Of a stretch of DNA of 64,000 bases, positions 25,663 to 34,441 are shown piece after piece (within the stretch, counting starts at the first letter, position 1; every line of letters begins with the position of its first letter). The position numbers and the translations under genes are program-made. Source of the DNA: Acidobacterium sp. S8 (GTDB lineage Bacteria > Acidobacteriota > Terriglobia > Terriglobales > Acidobacteriaceae); assembly GCF_009765985.1 (NCBI RefSeq), contig NZ_LMUM01000034.1:221508-285507 (forward strand), read 5' to 3'. The notes below the pieces were generated by a model. It did not search any database and was not told the DNA's origin. It worked only from the letters and a program-made list of their open reading frames with translations.

Positions 25663-26586
25663 ATGAAACAGGAAGAATCGCAAAAAACTGACGACATTGT
25701 TGAGATCGTTGAAAGAGTTCTCAACCGCCGTTCGTTTGTCAAAGGTGCCGGAGTTACAGGAGCTGGTCTGATTGGCGCCACTTTTCTCGGCGCCAAAACA
25801 GGCATGCTGGATAAAATACCCGGGGCTCACGCGGTCGGTCTCCATTCAACTTCGGTCGAGGCGGCGTCGATCACCGATGCTGACATCCTCAACTTCGCGC
25901 TCAATCTGGAATATCTTGAAGCCGAGTTCTATACCGTCGCAACTACCGGCAAGACGATTGAACAAATCGGTATCGGAACTGGCGGCGTGGGAGAACCTGG
26001 GCCTACGAGCGGCGGCAAACGTGTTCATTTTGAACGGGACAGAGGTGACTGGCACTGGTCTGGTGATGAAGTGTCTGGCCGGCTGCATGCCATCGCGGAG
26101 GAAATTGCATACGATGAACAGCAGCACGTTATCCTTTTGCGCTCAGCACTCGGATCTGCGGCGATTGCCAAGCCTGCCATCAATCTCGACGCCTTGGGGA
26201 TTGGCTTCGATACCTTCCAGCAGTTCCTTGTCCTTGCCCGCGCATTTGAGGACACGGGTGTTTCTGCCTACGGTGGGGCAGCTCCGCTCATCACCAGCAA
26301 GGCTTATCTGGCAACCGCAGCGCGCATCGCCTTAACCGAGGCTTTGCACTCTGCAAACCTGCGTCTCCTTATCGCCGAAAATCACGTCAAGACTTCACCG
26401 CTCGATAGTCTCGACATTCTTCCACCGCCCTCGGGCAAACAGTATTTTGAAGTAGACAAGCAGGCATTGGCGGTCGTCCGCACGACCAGCCAGGTGCTGG
26501 CAATTGCCTATGCAAGCAGCGCACCGGGAACCTCCAAGGGCGGCTTCTTTCCCAATGGAGTCAATGGCAACATCAACACCGTGTAG
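25663..26586 (+). CDS. Tat-exported ferritin-like domain protein
   Basis: A 307-residue protein with a strong AAGGAGG ribosome site eight bases before its ATG. A twin-arginine signal (NRRSFVKGAGVTGAGLIGAT) spans about residues 25-44. The mature part is a ferritin-like four-helix bundle: helix 1 FALNLEYLEAEFYTVAT, helix 2 IAEEIAYDEQQHVILLRSAL (an ExxH-type ligand pair), with further helices near 190-250. These desiccation-linked or DUF4439-type proteins are periplasmic; iron binding is likely but not shown. It is probably a single-gene unit. Confidence 0.88.
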   Translation: MKQEESQKTDDIVEIVERVLNRRSFVKGAGVTGAGLIGATFLGAKTGMLDKIPGAHAVGLHSTSVEAASITDADILNFALNLEYLEAEFYTVATTGKTIEQIGIGTGGVGEPGPTSGGKRVHFERDRGDWHWSGDEVSGRLHAIAEEIAYDEQQHVILLRSALGSAAIAKPAINLDALGIGFDTFQQFLVLARAFEDTGVSAYGGAAPLITSKAYLATAARIALTEALHSANLRLLIAENHVKTSPLDSLDILPPPSGKQYFEVDKQALAVVRTTSQVLAIAYASSAPGTSKGGFFPNGVNGNINTV

Positions 26587-26624
26587 CCGGACGGTTCCAC
26601 GTATACCTGAGTATGCTGGGTGGC

Positions 26625-26649
26625 CCATCCTTCGCACAGCGAGGGATGG
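26625..26649. repeat. Dispersed palindromic repeat (CCATCCTTCGC type)
   Basis: CCATCCTTCGC and GCGAGGGATGG pair around ACA with one G:T. Flanking bases GGGTGG and GCGCCC extend the pattern. I recall similar CCATCCTTCGC stem-loops as repeated intergenic elements in acidobacterial genomes. It lies between convergent genes (ferritin-like and DUF971) and may also act as a transcription stop. Confidence 0.6.
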
Positions 26650-26737
26650 CGCCCGGCCAGCATATAAGTTCATTCACGGCAGGTCGTCGGAATTTGCTCC
26701 GGCTTGGCGGCGAGTGAAGAGGATGATCGTTGCCGAA

Positions 26738-27163
26738 TTATTGTCGGCACTCCGCACAAACGCAATGCCGTCGCAGATAGTCCCATGAGTAGATCCCGCT
26801 CTGGTGCCCATCGTTCCAGTGGAAGCTGATGGCGTACCGACCTACTGGCGTCACTGAATCAGGCCGCGCCGGAGCCTGATACATTGGCAGCAAAGTTTCA
26901 GGTTTTGCTTTTGCCTCGCCCGGTTTGCGTCCCGACTTCTGTCGTTCCTCATGGCACGTTGCGCAGGGACACGCAAGCCGCAGCCAGGCAAAACTCCACT
27001 GGCTGCGGTGACCGTCCTTCCAGTCGATCTCCATGCCGGAGCCACCCGTTTTGTCTACCCGGACTTTGGACGGAGTCTTCGCATCCGCAGAAAGCTCGCG
27101 CTCTGCGGCCTTCGCCTGCCGCGCTTCTTCCTCGGTAACGAAGCGAATCCCTTCGTGGCTCAT
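26738..27163 (-). CDS. DUF971 domain protein
   Basis: A 141-residue protein with the DUF971 layout (the N-terminal domain of gamma-butyrobetaine hydroxylases, often alone in bacteria). The core has two Cys motifs, ACPCATCHEE and CVCAECRQ, suited to zinc binding. Other matches are a DGHRSQWSFAWLRL turn, a central proline-rich linker and HWNDGHQSGIYSWDYLRRHC. Such proteins are sometimes linked to Fe-S assembly through the Mrp/ApbC fusion, but this copy stands alone. It is followed by a TauE permease gene on the same strand upstream. Confidence 0.9.
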   Translation of the reverse strand: MSHEGIRFVTEEEARQAKAAERELSADAKTPSKVRVDKTGGSGMEIDWKDGHRSQWSFAWLRLACPCATCHEERQKSGRKPGEAKAKPETLLPMYQAPARPDSVTPVGRYAISFHWNDGHQSGIYSWDYLRRHCVCAECRQ

Positions 27164-27193
27164 CTCTTCCAGTGTATCGCCTGAGCAGCTCTT

Positions 27194-27982
27194 CTAGCCT
27201 TGTCTCCAAAAGAAGTAAGCAGCCATGCCCAGCCCCAGGCAGACTACTACCCACCGCATTAGACGAGCATCGAGACGGCGCGAGAAACGTGCGCCAAAAT
27301 ATCCGCCGATCGCAGCCGTCACCATCATCAGGAGACAATGCTGCCATAGCACCTGCTTCTCCACGATGAAGACGATCACGGCGACGCCGTTTGCCAGCGT
27401 GGTCGTAACCACCTTGAGCGCATTGATCTGGTTGATATTCTCGATTCCGAAAATCGCCAAAAGCGAAATGATCAGGAAGCCGGCACCTGCACCGAAGTAG
27501 CCAATGTAAAAACAAACCACGATCATGCCGAGAAACAACGGAAGATGTGACGGAGGGCTTTGCTCCGCAGTCTTGCCACGACTGCGTGCCTGCAACCAGC
27601 GGGAAATCGGCGTACTCAAGGCGAAGAGTAAAGCAGCCATCAGCAACAGCCAGGGAACAAGACGCAGGAACGTATTTTGCTCGGTCCGCAGCAGCACCAG
27701 GCCGCCGGCAACGCCGCCGATGGCCGCCGCAATGCAGAGCGGCAGCAACAGGCCCAGGTTATGTTTCAGGTCTTCAAAATAGGCAGCAATCGAAGTGAAT
27801 TGCCCAGGCCAAAGGGCTACTGTATTGGTTGCGTTTGCCTGAATCGGCAAAACGCCTATGTTCAGCAGAGCGGGAAAGGACAGAAACGATCCTCCGCCGG
27901 CCATTGCGTTCAGTGCTCCTGCAATCAGTGATGCGGTCAGAAGCCACGCACCGCGTCCGTCCCAATGAAAGTGCATGTTCAT
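27194..27982 (-). CDS. TauE/SafE-family permease
   Basis: A 262-residue inner-membrane protein with about eight hydrophobic spans arranged as two repeats. The family motif is visible in repeat one (AGALNAMAGGGSFLSFPALL) and repeat two (GAGAGFLIISLLAIFGIENI), with a short charged loop near residue 130. The family exports sulfite, sulfoacetate or other organosulfur anions; the substrate here is unknown. It starts in front of the orphan ABC ATPase gene (28012), 30 bases away on the same strand, and is followed by the DUF971 gene. Confidence 0.92.
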   Translation of the reverse strand: MNMHFHWDGRGAWLLTASLIAGALNAMAGGGSFLSFPALLNIGVLPIQANATNTVALWPGQFTSIAAYFEDLKHNLGLLLPLCIAAAIGGVAGGLVLLRTEQNTFLRLVPWLLLMAALLFALSTPISRWLQARSRGKTAEQSPPSHLPLFLGMIVVCFYIGYFGAGAGFLIISLLAIFGIENINQINALKVVTTTLANGVAVIVFIVEKQVLWQHCLLMMVTAAIGGYFGARFSRRLDARLMRWVVVCLGLGMAAYFFWRQG

Positions 27983-28011
27983 TCGATTCTATTGCGCAAG
28001 CCAAGATTCTC

Positions 28012-28794
28012 TCACGCAAGATGCAGTTCAGGTGTGGCTGCGATCAGAGTCTGCGTATATTCATTGCGGGCCGTGTTGCATACTTCACTGCTGGTGCCGA
28101 ATTCCACCAGTCTTCCACGGCGCAGCACCGCAATATTTGTCGAGAGATACCGGACCAGCGGCATCGAGTGCGAGATGAAGAGATATGTCAGCTGAAACTC
28201 ACGCTGGAGATCACGCAGCAGGTTCACAATCTGTGCGCCCACGCTCACGTCGAGCGCCGAAACCGGCTCGTCCAGAACTAGTAACTCCGGCCGCAGAGCC
28301 AGAGCACGCGCGATGTTGATGCGCTGTCGCTGGCCGCCGGAAAATTCATGCGGATATCGATCGAGTGCAGACTCGTCGAGCCCCACAGCGCGTAGTAACT
28401 CGGAGCACTTCGTCTTCAATTCTTTCCGGACCGCGGCACGGTGGATCACCAGCGGCTCCGCTACGATCTCGCCCACACGCATGCGCGGATTCAGGGCTGC
28501 AAAAGGGTCCTGGAAGACGGGCTGCATACGGCGGCGCATTCCACGCAGCTGACGCTGGGGCACATTGTTCACGGGCCGTCCGTCGAAGGTCACGTTGCCG
28601 GAAGTGGGTTCGATCAGCCCAAGTACCATGCGCGAAATTGTGCTCTTGCCGGAGCCCGATTCGCCAACGAGTCCAAGCGTTTCACCCCGTTCGATGACAA
28701 ACGAGACGTCGTCGACGACAAGCGCATGCGAACTGCGCAGCCCGTCGCGCCGCGGATAGCTCTTCGAGAGGTGACTTACTTGAACAAGCGGCAT
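28012..28794 (-). CDS. ABC transporter ATPase, oligopeptide/dipeptide type (orphan)
   Basis: A 260-residue ATPase. Walker A is [17 protein letters not shown] (about residues 42-58), the Q-loop is near [16 protein letters not shown], the signature is [14 protein letters not shown] and Walker B is [12 protein letters not shown]. Such DppF/OppF-type subunits power peptide or nickel uptake, but they normally end with a longer C-terminal oligopeptide domain; this one stops early after PELHLA. No permease or binding protein gene is nearby. It follows the amidase by 15 bases and precedes TauE, so all may share a transcript. The partner must be encoded elsewhere. Confidence 0.92.
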   Translation of the reverse strand: MPLVQVSHLSKSYPRRDGLRSSHALVVDDVSFVIERGETLGLVGESGSGKSTISRMVLGLIEPTSGNVTFDGRPVNNVPQRQLRGMRRRMQPVFQDPFAALNPRMRVGEIVAEPLVIHRAAVRKELKTKCSELLRAVGLDESALDRYPHEFSGGQRQRINIARALALRPELLVLDEPVSALDVSVGAQIVNLLRDLQREFQLTYLFISHSMPLVRYLSTNIAVLRRGRLVEFGTSSEVCNTARNEYTQTLIAATPELHLA

Positions 28795-28809
28795 AGGTCG
28801 ATTCTTGCA

Positions 28810-30669
28810 CTAAAGCTTCGGATGCAGCTTTTGAAATCCTGTCGCATCCTGATATGCCCTGGCAAATGCGCACAGCTTCGCGTCCTGATAATGGCCGCCG
28901 AGAAAGGTAAGGCTCACAGGAGTTCCCGGTCCGCCGATGGAGTCGTCATCGCCTGTATCAATCTTCGGGGGCGTTGGCGCATCGTCTCCGCGAATTCCAT
29001 TCGGCACAATCACAGCTGGGTGTCCGGTAAGATTCGTGACTACCAGCTGTTCGCTATTGGTGGAGGCCACGATGACATCCACCTGATCGAAGAGCTTCGA
29101 CACTTCGCGAATCGCCAGCGTGCGGGCGCGGTTCGCCTGAATGTATTCCACGGCGGGATAGAAACGCGCGATGCGAAAATCATTTGGCCAGTCTTCCGGG
29201 CTCTGCTCGGTCAGCAACTTGTCGCGTCCGGTCATGGTGAGCTCATCGAAAGCTGCCGCCGCCTCAGCGGTCAGCAGGGGAGTCATTGCACCATACGGAA
29301 GATCGGGCAATGTCACCGGAACTAGATTCACGCCCATGCCGCGCAGCTTATCGAGAGCGGCCAGATCATAACGGCGGTCGTACTCGCGACGCGCGCGTGC
29401 AGCCATCCGCTCTCGCTCCTGTTTCTCGCGCTTCTTCTTTTCCTCATCGGTCAGAGGAGCGGATTGCTTTTCTTCGTGCTTAGGCTCTTCTTTCTCGGCT
29501 TCGAACTCTTTAGCGATGTAGCCCACGCGCAGCGACTTCCAATCAAATTCCGCGTCCCAATTGAAGGCGGCATTGCGTACGGATTGATCCTCATCGTCGG
29601 GACCGTAGATCGCTTCGAGTACGATGGCGCAGTCTTCTACTGCGCGACAGATAGGCCCGAGTTTGTCCATCGTCCAGCTGAGTGCCATTGCCCCGGTGCG
29701 GGGAACGAAGCCGAAGGTGGGACGCAGTCCAGTGGTGCCGCATCGTGTGGAAGGCGAAGAGATGGAGCCCAAAGTCTCTGAGCCGATGGCAAAGGCTACG
29801 CAGCCGGAAGCCGTTGTCGATGCCGAGCCGGCTGACGAACCGCTGGAGCCCTGCTTCAGGTTCCACGGATTGCGCGTACGACCACCGAACCATTTGTCCC
29901 CCATTGCCAATGCGCCGAGCGTTGTCTTAGCCACCAGCACTGCGCCCGCGGCATCGAGTCGCTTGACCACAGTCGCGTCTTCGTTAAAGCTCTGCTTCTC
30001 GAATCCGCCGGCGCCCCACGTTGTCGGATAGCCCTTCACCGATAACAGGTCTTTCGCTCCCCAGGGCAGCCCATGCAGGGGTCCGCGATATTTTCCTGCG
30101 GCAATGTCAGCGTCGGCTTCCTTTGCGTGTGCCAGTGCGCGCTCTTCAGTAATGGTAACGACGAAATGCAGCAGTGGATCGTAGCGCTTGAGGCGCGCAA
30201 TGTACATCTCGGTGAAATCCACCGAAGAGACTTTCTTTCTCCGTACCAGGTCGCCCAGTTCCACCACAGAAGCAAAGGCCAGTTCTTCAAGATTCGAAGG
30301 CGCGGTCGCGATTGCGGGGGCTTTGCTATAACGTGGCTCGTGTTTTTCGGTGTTGATCTTTGCGCCCGGCGGCAGGGGATTGAAGATATAGGCCGGTGGC
30401 ACGTTGTTCGGTATGTTTAGTTTGCGAATCGCCGCATAAGATGCACGCTGGTCGTTTAAGCCATCGATCATCATCTGCTTCTGGTCCGGAGCAATCGTCA
30501 CTCCGGCCAGTTCTGCAGCCGCGTCTATCATCGCGGGTGTGATTTTTGCTCTTGCTCCATCAGCAGTCTTTTCCTGCGCGGCCAGCGTATACAGCGCACC
30601 AGGGAAAAGCGTGGATGCCAGGCCAAAACGGCTGCAGGTAAACAGAAATGCTCGGCGGTCTAATGGCAT
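28810..30669 (-). CDS. Exported amidase (amidase-signature family)
   Basis: A 619-residue amidase with a Tat-like signal (MPLDRRAFLFTCSRFGLA). The Ser-cisSer-Lys triad is visible: Lys in GLPWGAKDLLSVKGYPT (about residue 202), and the two serines in the Gly/Ser-rich KQGSSGSSAGSASTTASG (about 275-293). These enzymes cleave carboxamides such as amides or aryl amides. A highly charged Lys/Glu/Arg-rich stretch interrupts the fold at about residues 380-430 and is not usual. The Asp-rich loop GIRGDDAPTPPKIDTGDDDS follows later. It leads into the orphan ABC ATPase. Confidence 0.93.
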   Translation of the reverse strand: MPLDRRAFLFTCSRFGLASTLFPGALYTLAAQEKTADGARAKITPAMIDAAAELAGVTIAPDQKQMMIDGLNDQRASYAAIRKLNIPNNVPPAYIFNPLPPGAKINTEKHEPRYSKAPAIATAPSNLEELAFASVVELGDLVRRKKVSSVDFTEMYIARLKRYDPLLHFVVTITEERALAHAKEADADIAAGKYRGPLHGLPWGAKDLLSVKGYPTTWGAGGFEKQSFNEDATVVKRLDAAGAVLVAKTTLGALAMGDKWFGGRTRNPWNLKQGSSGSSAGSASTTASGCVAFAIGSETLGSISSPSTRCGTTGLRPTFGFVPRTGAMALSWTMDKLGPICRAVEDCAIVLEAIYGPDDEDQSVRNAAFNWDAEFDWKSLRVGYIAKEFEAEKEEPKHEEKQSAPLTDEEKKKREKQERERMAARARREYDRRYDLAALDKLRGMGVNLVPVTLPDLPYGAMTPLLTAEAAAAFDELTMTGRDKLLTEQSPEDWPNDFRIARFYPAVEYIQANRARTLAIREVSKLFDQVDVIVASTNSEQLVVTNLTGHPAVIVPNGIRGDDAPTPPKIDTGDDDSIGGPGTPVSLTFLGGHYQDAKLCAFARAYQDATGFQKLHPKL

Positions 30670-30737
30670 AGTGGGACAGTTGCCTCCGAAATCTGGGTTG
30701 AAATGGCAGTATACCGACCACGGACCGAAAACGGCCT

Positions 30738-32240
30738 TCAGGAGGTAAGACGATTCGATGAGATTGGGCGCATCTGCCAGAGCGTCGCATCGCTCACGGC
30801 CCGTCCCGGATCGAGGATCGTCAACAACGTCCGATCCGGCTCCAGATCGTATACCCGGCTGGTGTGCGCGATTCTGTCGTTCACCATCACCTCGACAACC
30901 GAGCCATCGAGATAGAGAGAGAGCTTCATCTCCCCTTGGGATACGGAGACGCCAACCTCCTTGGCGTTGAATGTTAAGGCGCCGCTTGTCGCATCAAGCT
31001 GAAAATGAGCTGCGGGTTTCGCTTCCGTCCCGAGAACAATGTGCACCGGTCCGTGCAACGGCTGAACCTGCATATTCAGCGAAGCGCTCAAGCCCTTTAC
31101 CGGCCACGCTATCCGATTCTTCCTCGCCTGCCATCGTACGGGTTCGCCCGCTCGCAGGTCTTCAACTTTTGGGAGCACCCGCATCTCCAGTTGCCCGCTC
31201 GCATTCACTCGCAGCACGCGCGGCAAAGACATCATCCCCGCCCATCCCGCGCTCGCATATTCAGCTTCCGGCCTTGTCTCCCGCAGCCATCCCCATAGAA
31301 TCCGGTTGCCGTCCTTATCCACCATCGACTTTGGTGCGTAATATACCTGCGGCCCGTAATCCAGTTCGCCCTTTTGCTCGCCCGTAAATCTCTTCGCTTC
31401 CGCGTCGTAGGTGCCAACCTCCCAGAAGACCGTGCCCTCAGTCGAATAAAGCAGCACATGCTTTCCATCGAGCGCAAAAAAGTCCGGACACTCCCACATC
31501 TCTCCGCTGCCCACCGGATCGGTGTGCTTACCGTTCCATTTGCCCTCGGCCAGCGGATGCAGATATTCCCAGCGTCGCAAGTTATGTGAGCGATACAGCA
31601 ATACGCAACCGCCTTTGTTACGTATTCCTGAGCCTACACCCACATACCATGTGTCTCCCTCACGCCACGGACATGGATCGCGAAAGCCGGTAATATCCAT
31701 CCCCGGTGGAGGCGCAGGAATTACCGGCTTCGCCAGCTTCTTCCACGTTTTCAGTTCGGGATCATGCGACACAGCCAGGCACTGCGATTCGCGCAAAGGA
31801 TTTCGCTCATCCTTGATCGTCGCCTCTGCCAGCGGCGCGCGCTTCACACCCGTGTAGATAAATGTAGGCGCGCCTTTGTAAACAATAGCGCTGCCGCTGA
31901 AGCAGCCTTCCTCGTCCGGCCCGCCCTTCGTCGGCGACAGCGCTATCGGCAGATGCTGCCAGTGCACCATGTCCGGACTCACCGCATGCGCCCAGTGCAT
32001 ATCGCCCCACACCGCCGCGTGCGGATTGTACTGGCAGAACATGTGATATTTACCCTTCCAGTAAATTGGCCCATTCGGATCATTCATCCAGTTGCGTGCA
32101 GGCAATAAATGAAACTGGGGCCGGTTGGTATCCATCGCCAGATCCGCACCAGCGGCAAACGCGCTGCGCCGCAACATCGATGCAGCCGCCACATCGGCGC
32201 ATCCCTGCATAAACTCTCTGCGTGAAACTTCTTTGGTCAT
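30738..32240 (-). CDS. Glycoside hydrolase family 32 (levanase/invertase type)
   Basis: A 500-residue enzyme with a Tat-like leader (KEVSRREFMQGCADVAAA). The GH32 catalytic triad is readable: nucleophile Asp in NWMNDPNGP, transition-state Asp in FRDPCPW and acid/base Glu in WECPDFF. A beta-propeller precedes a C-terminal beta-sandwich (about residues 370-495). The enzyme would hydrolyse fructans or sucrose outside the cytoplasm. The frame opens eight codons earlier with GTG at 32264; ATG at 32240 is preferred because it puts the twin-arginine leader near the N-terminus. No sugar transporter or regulator is nearby. Confidence 0.94.
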   Translation of the reverse strand: MTKEVSRREFMQGCADVAAASMLRRSAFAAGADLAMDTNRPQFHLLPARNWMNDPNGPIYWKGKYHMFCQYNPHAAVWGDMHWAHAVSPDMVHWQHLPIALSPTKGGPDEEGCFSGSAIVYKGAPTFIYTGVKRAPLAEATIKDERNPLRESQCLAVSHDPELKTWKKLAKPVIPAPPPGMDITGFRDPCPWREGDTWYVGVGSGIRNKGGCVLLYRSHNLRRWEYLHPLAEGKWNGKHTDPVGSGEMWECPDFFALDGKHVLLYSTEGTVFWEVGTYDAEAKRFTGEQKGELDYGPQVYYAPKSMVDKDGNRILWGWLRETRPEAEYASAGWAGMMSLPRVLRVNASGQLEMRVLPKVEDLRAGEPVRWQARKNRIAWPVKGLSASLNMQVQPLHGPVHIVLGTEAKPAAHFQLDATSGALTFNAKEVGVSVSQGEMKLSLYLDGSVVEVMVNDRIAHTSRVYDLEPDRTLLTILDPGRAVSDATLWQMRPISSNRLTS

Positions 32241-32281
32241 CGGCAGAAGTATATGCCCGCGCACGGCGCTATCCTCAACTC

Positions 32282-32728
32282 ATGAGCGAGATTCTTTTCC
32301 GCAAAGCGAATGAAGGCGACCTTCCGGCAATTCTGAGGCTGTATGCCGGTGGCGGCATCACAGATGACGAGTCCTTCACTCTGGATGAAGCGCGCCAGCA
32401 TTTTCAGCTCTTCAAAAGCTATCCATCCTTCCGCATCTTCGTCGCGCTGATTGACGACGTCATCGTCGGCACCTATGAATTGCTGATTATGGACAACCTC
32501 GCCAAGCGCGGCAAAAAATCGGGAGTTGTTGAAGACGTAGCAGTCGATCCCGCGTATCAGGGCCGCGGCATCGGTCGCGCCATGATGGAGCACGCGCGCG
32601 ACGAATGCCGCAAAGCCGGATGCTATAAATTCACTCTCTCGAGTAATCTCAAACGCGAAGCAGCGCACCGCTTTTACGATGCGCTGGGATTCGAGCGCCA
32701 CGGCTACAGCTTTCTTACGAAGCTATGA
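32282..32728 (+). CDS. GNAT-family N-acetyltransferase
   Basis: A 148-residue GNAT protein. Acetyl-CoA-binding motif A is VVEDVAVDPAYQGRGIGRAM (about residues 80-99, with the Q/RxxGxG/A core), followed by motif B (CYKFTLSSNLKREAAHRFYD) and the end strand (LGFERHGYSF). It could acetylate an amine on a small molecule or protein; the substrate is unknown. An upstream frame extension of 20 codons overlaps the GH32 leader on the other strand and is not used. It is divergent from GH32 and convergent with the ankyrin gene. Confidence 0.93.
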   Translation: MSEILFRKANEGDLPAILRLYAGGGITDDESFTLDEARQHFQLFKSYPSFRIFVALIDDVIVGTYELLIMDNLAKRGKKSGVVEDVAVDPAYQGRGIGRAMMEHARDECRKAGCYKFTLSSNLKREAAHRFYDALGFERHGYSFLTKL

Positions 32729-32735
32729 GGCCGCA

Positions 32736-34292
32736 TCATGTCGGTTCCGCTGCGGCACGCAGGCCGTCAAAATATTCTTCTATCTCCTCTGAATAGTCGT
32801 CTTCTTCCGGCGGAAGAGGCATGCCATGCGCGACCAGAGATTTCGCGCAGGCGAGCCAGTTGCCCGTTGCGAACTCTTCTGCGTTGTTGTTCGATGCGTA
32901 GCCGAGGGTGCCCCTGGCATTGCCACCAAAGCCATGTTTCTGCTGCCAGTCCGCGCCATGGCTGAGCAGGAATTCCGTCATATCGGCATCCCCGCGAAAG
33001 ACAGCGAGATTGAGCGCTGAGGCATTCCAGTCGCCACCGCGTGCCTGGATCGGCCACCCTGCCTCCACCATCGTTTTCACGGCTGCAAAGTTTCCTTGTG
33101 CGGCCAGATTCGGTAGCTGTTTCAGCTGCTTTTCCGAGAGCTTTTGTACTATATCCGGCATTTCAGCTAGCAGCCGTTTCGCTTCGTTGCTGTCGCCACG
33201 CGCGCACGCCGCAACAAATGCATCTTCTCGTGAAAGCGTGGCGTCGGTTTCAGAGGTACGGAGCATCTGGGCCACTTCAGGTAGTCCATACGAAAGAGCA
33301 AATCGATACGGTGTCTGGCCATCTGCGTTCACTGCGTTTTTATCTGCTCCGGCATCGAGCAGCATTTGAATATGCTCGATCGAGCGGCCTCGCTTGATGG
33401 CATGGAAGATGGGGAAGTCCGAAGCGCCGGGGTGTCCGGCATTGCCTCCGTGGGCAAGCAGCAGCCTCAGGCCTTCCGGTCTGTCGTAATCCAGCGCATG
33501 ACCGACAGCGTTTGTGCCATCGACTTTCGCTCCGGCTTCCAACAGCAGCCGCGTGCAGGTTAGATCGCTGCTCTCCATCGAGTGATAGAGCGATTCGTTG
33601 TCATTCGGATTCGCCCCACGCTCCAACAGAAGGCGCGTCATACCGGCGTGGTGATTCTGTCCCGCCGCGCCGAACAGAGCACTCAACGGCCAGTCAGGGT
33701 AGTCCGGGTTGGTCCATGACTGATTGGGATTCGCGCCATGATCGAGCAACAATTTGGCGCAACGCAGCAAGGCGTCTGCGAATGCGTCATCTCTAACCAG
33801 GCTTGAATGCGTAACCGCTACCAGAGGAGGCCTCTGCAGAGGACCACCCGCTGCATGCACCCATGCAGGATCGATGGCGAGCTTGCGGCGCAGCAGATCT
33901 TCATTTCCTGTTGCGCATGCAAGGTTAGGATCGTCGCCAAGCAGATCGGGACGGTCGTGAAGCATGCGGATCGCCAACTGTGGCCTCGGCGCATCGTAGC
34001 CTGCGCCATAAACGAGTTTGAGCCATCGCAGCACGGCTTCTTCCTGGCTTAATCGTGCAAGGGTCTTCTGTTCGACATGAGCTTTTAGCGCGGTCCACGA
34101 TGCGAACCCGTATTTGCGTGCAATACAGGATTGAGCGTCATGCAACCGAGGCTGCTCAATGGACAAAGCGGATGGGAGAGATTCACGAATTCGATGTACT
34201 GCGGTGAGATCGTTTTCTTTGCAGGCGCGCAGCAGCTGCTTGGCTTGTTTTTTAAGGTGAGAAAGGTCAGGAACTTCGGGAAGTTGTTTCAT
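32736..34292 (-). CDS. Ankyrin-repeat protein
   Basis: A 518-residue protein with ATG at 34292 and GGAGG four to five bases upstream. The N-terminal 90 residues are an amphipathic helical region (LPEVPDLSHLKKQAKQLLRA, then an RLHDAQSCIARKYGF segment). Ankyrin repeats then run from about residue 120 to 500. Recognisable repeats contain LLDHGANPNQS, LLLERGANPNDN, LLLEAGAKVDG, LLAHGGNAGHP, MLLDAGADKNAVNADGQTP and LLSHGADWQQ. These mediate protein-protein contacts; the target is unknown. It converges with the acetyltransferase gene. The open frame extends 51 codons upstream but that part looks non-coding. Confidence 0.92.
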   Translation of the reverse strand: MKQLPEVPDLSHLKKQAKQLLRACKENDLTAVHRIRESLPSALSIEQPRLHDAQSCIARKYGFASWTALKAHVEQKTLARLSQEEAVLRWLKLVYGAGYDAPRPQLAIRMLHDRPDLLGDDPNLACATGNEDLLRRKLAIDPAWVHAAGGPLQRPPLVAVTHSSLVRDDAFADALLRCAKLLLDHGANPNQSWTNPDYPDWPLSALFGAAGQNHHAGMTRLLLERGANPNDNESLYHSMESSDLTCTRLLLEAGAKVDGTNAVGHALDYDRPEGLRLLLAHGGNAGHPGASDFPIFHAIKRGRSIEHIQMLLDAGADKNAVNADGQTPYRFALSYGLPEVAQMLRTSETDATLSREDAFVAACARGDSNEAKRLLAEMPDIVQKLSEKQLKQLPNLAAQGNFAAVKTMVEAGWPIQARGGDWNASALNLAVFRGDADMTEFLLSHGADWQQKHGFGGNARGTLGYASNNNAEEFATGNWLACAKSLVAHGMPLPPEEDDYSEEIEEYFDGLRAAAEPT

Positions 34293-34441
34293 GTTGCCTC
34301 CATGCGTGGTCATGCCGATGGCCCGCAATCCGGCTGCATAAAGGCTTTTAACCTTTGGTGAATTGGCAAGTGGGTTCAACCCTTCCCGCGGGCCCGGAGG
34401 CGTCCTGCAACGCCAAAAGAATTGTAGCGAAAATGAGTGGA

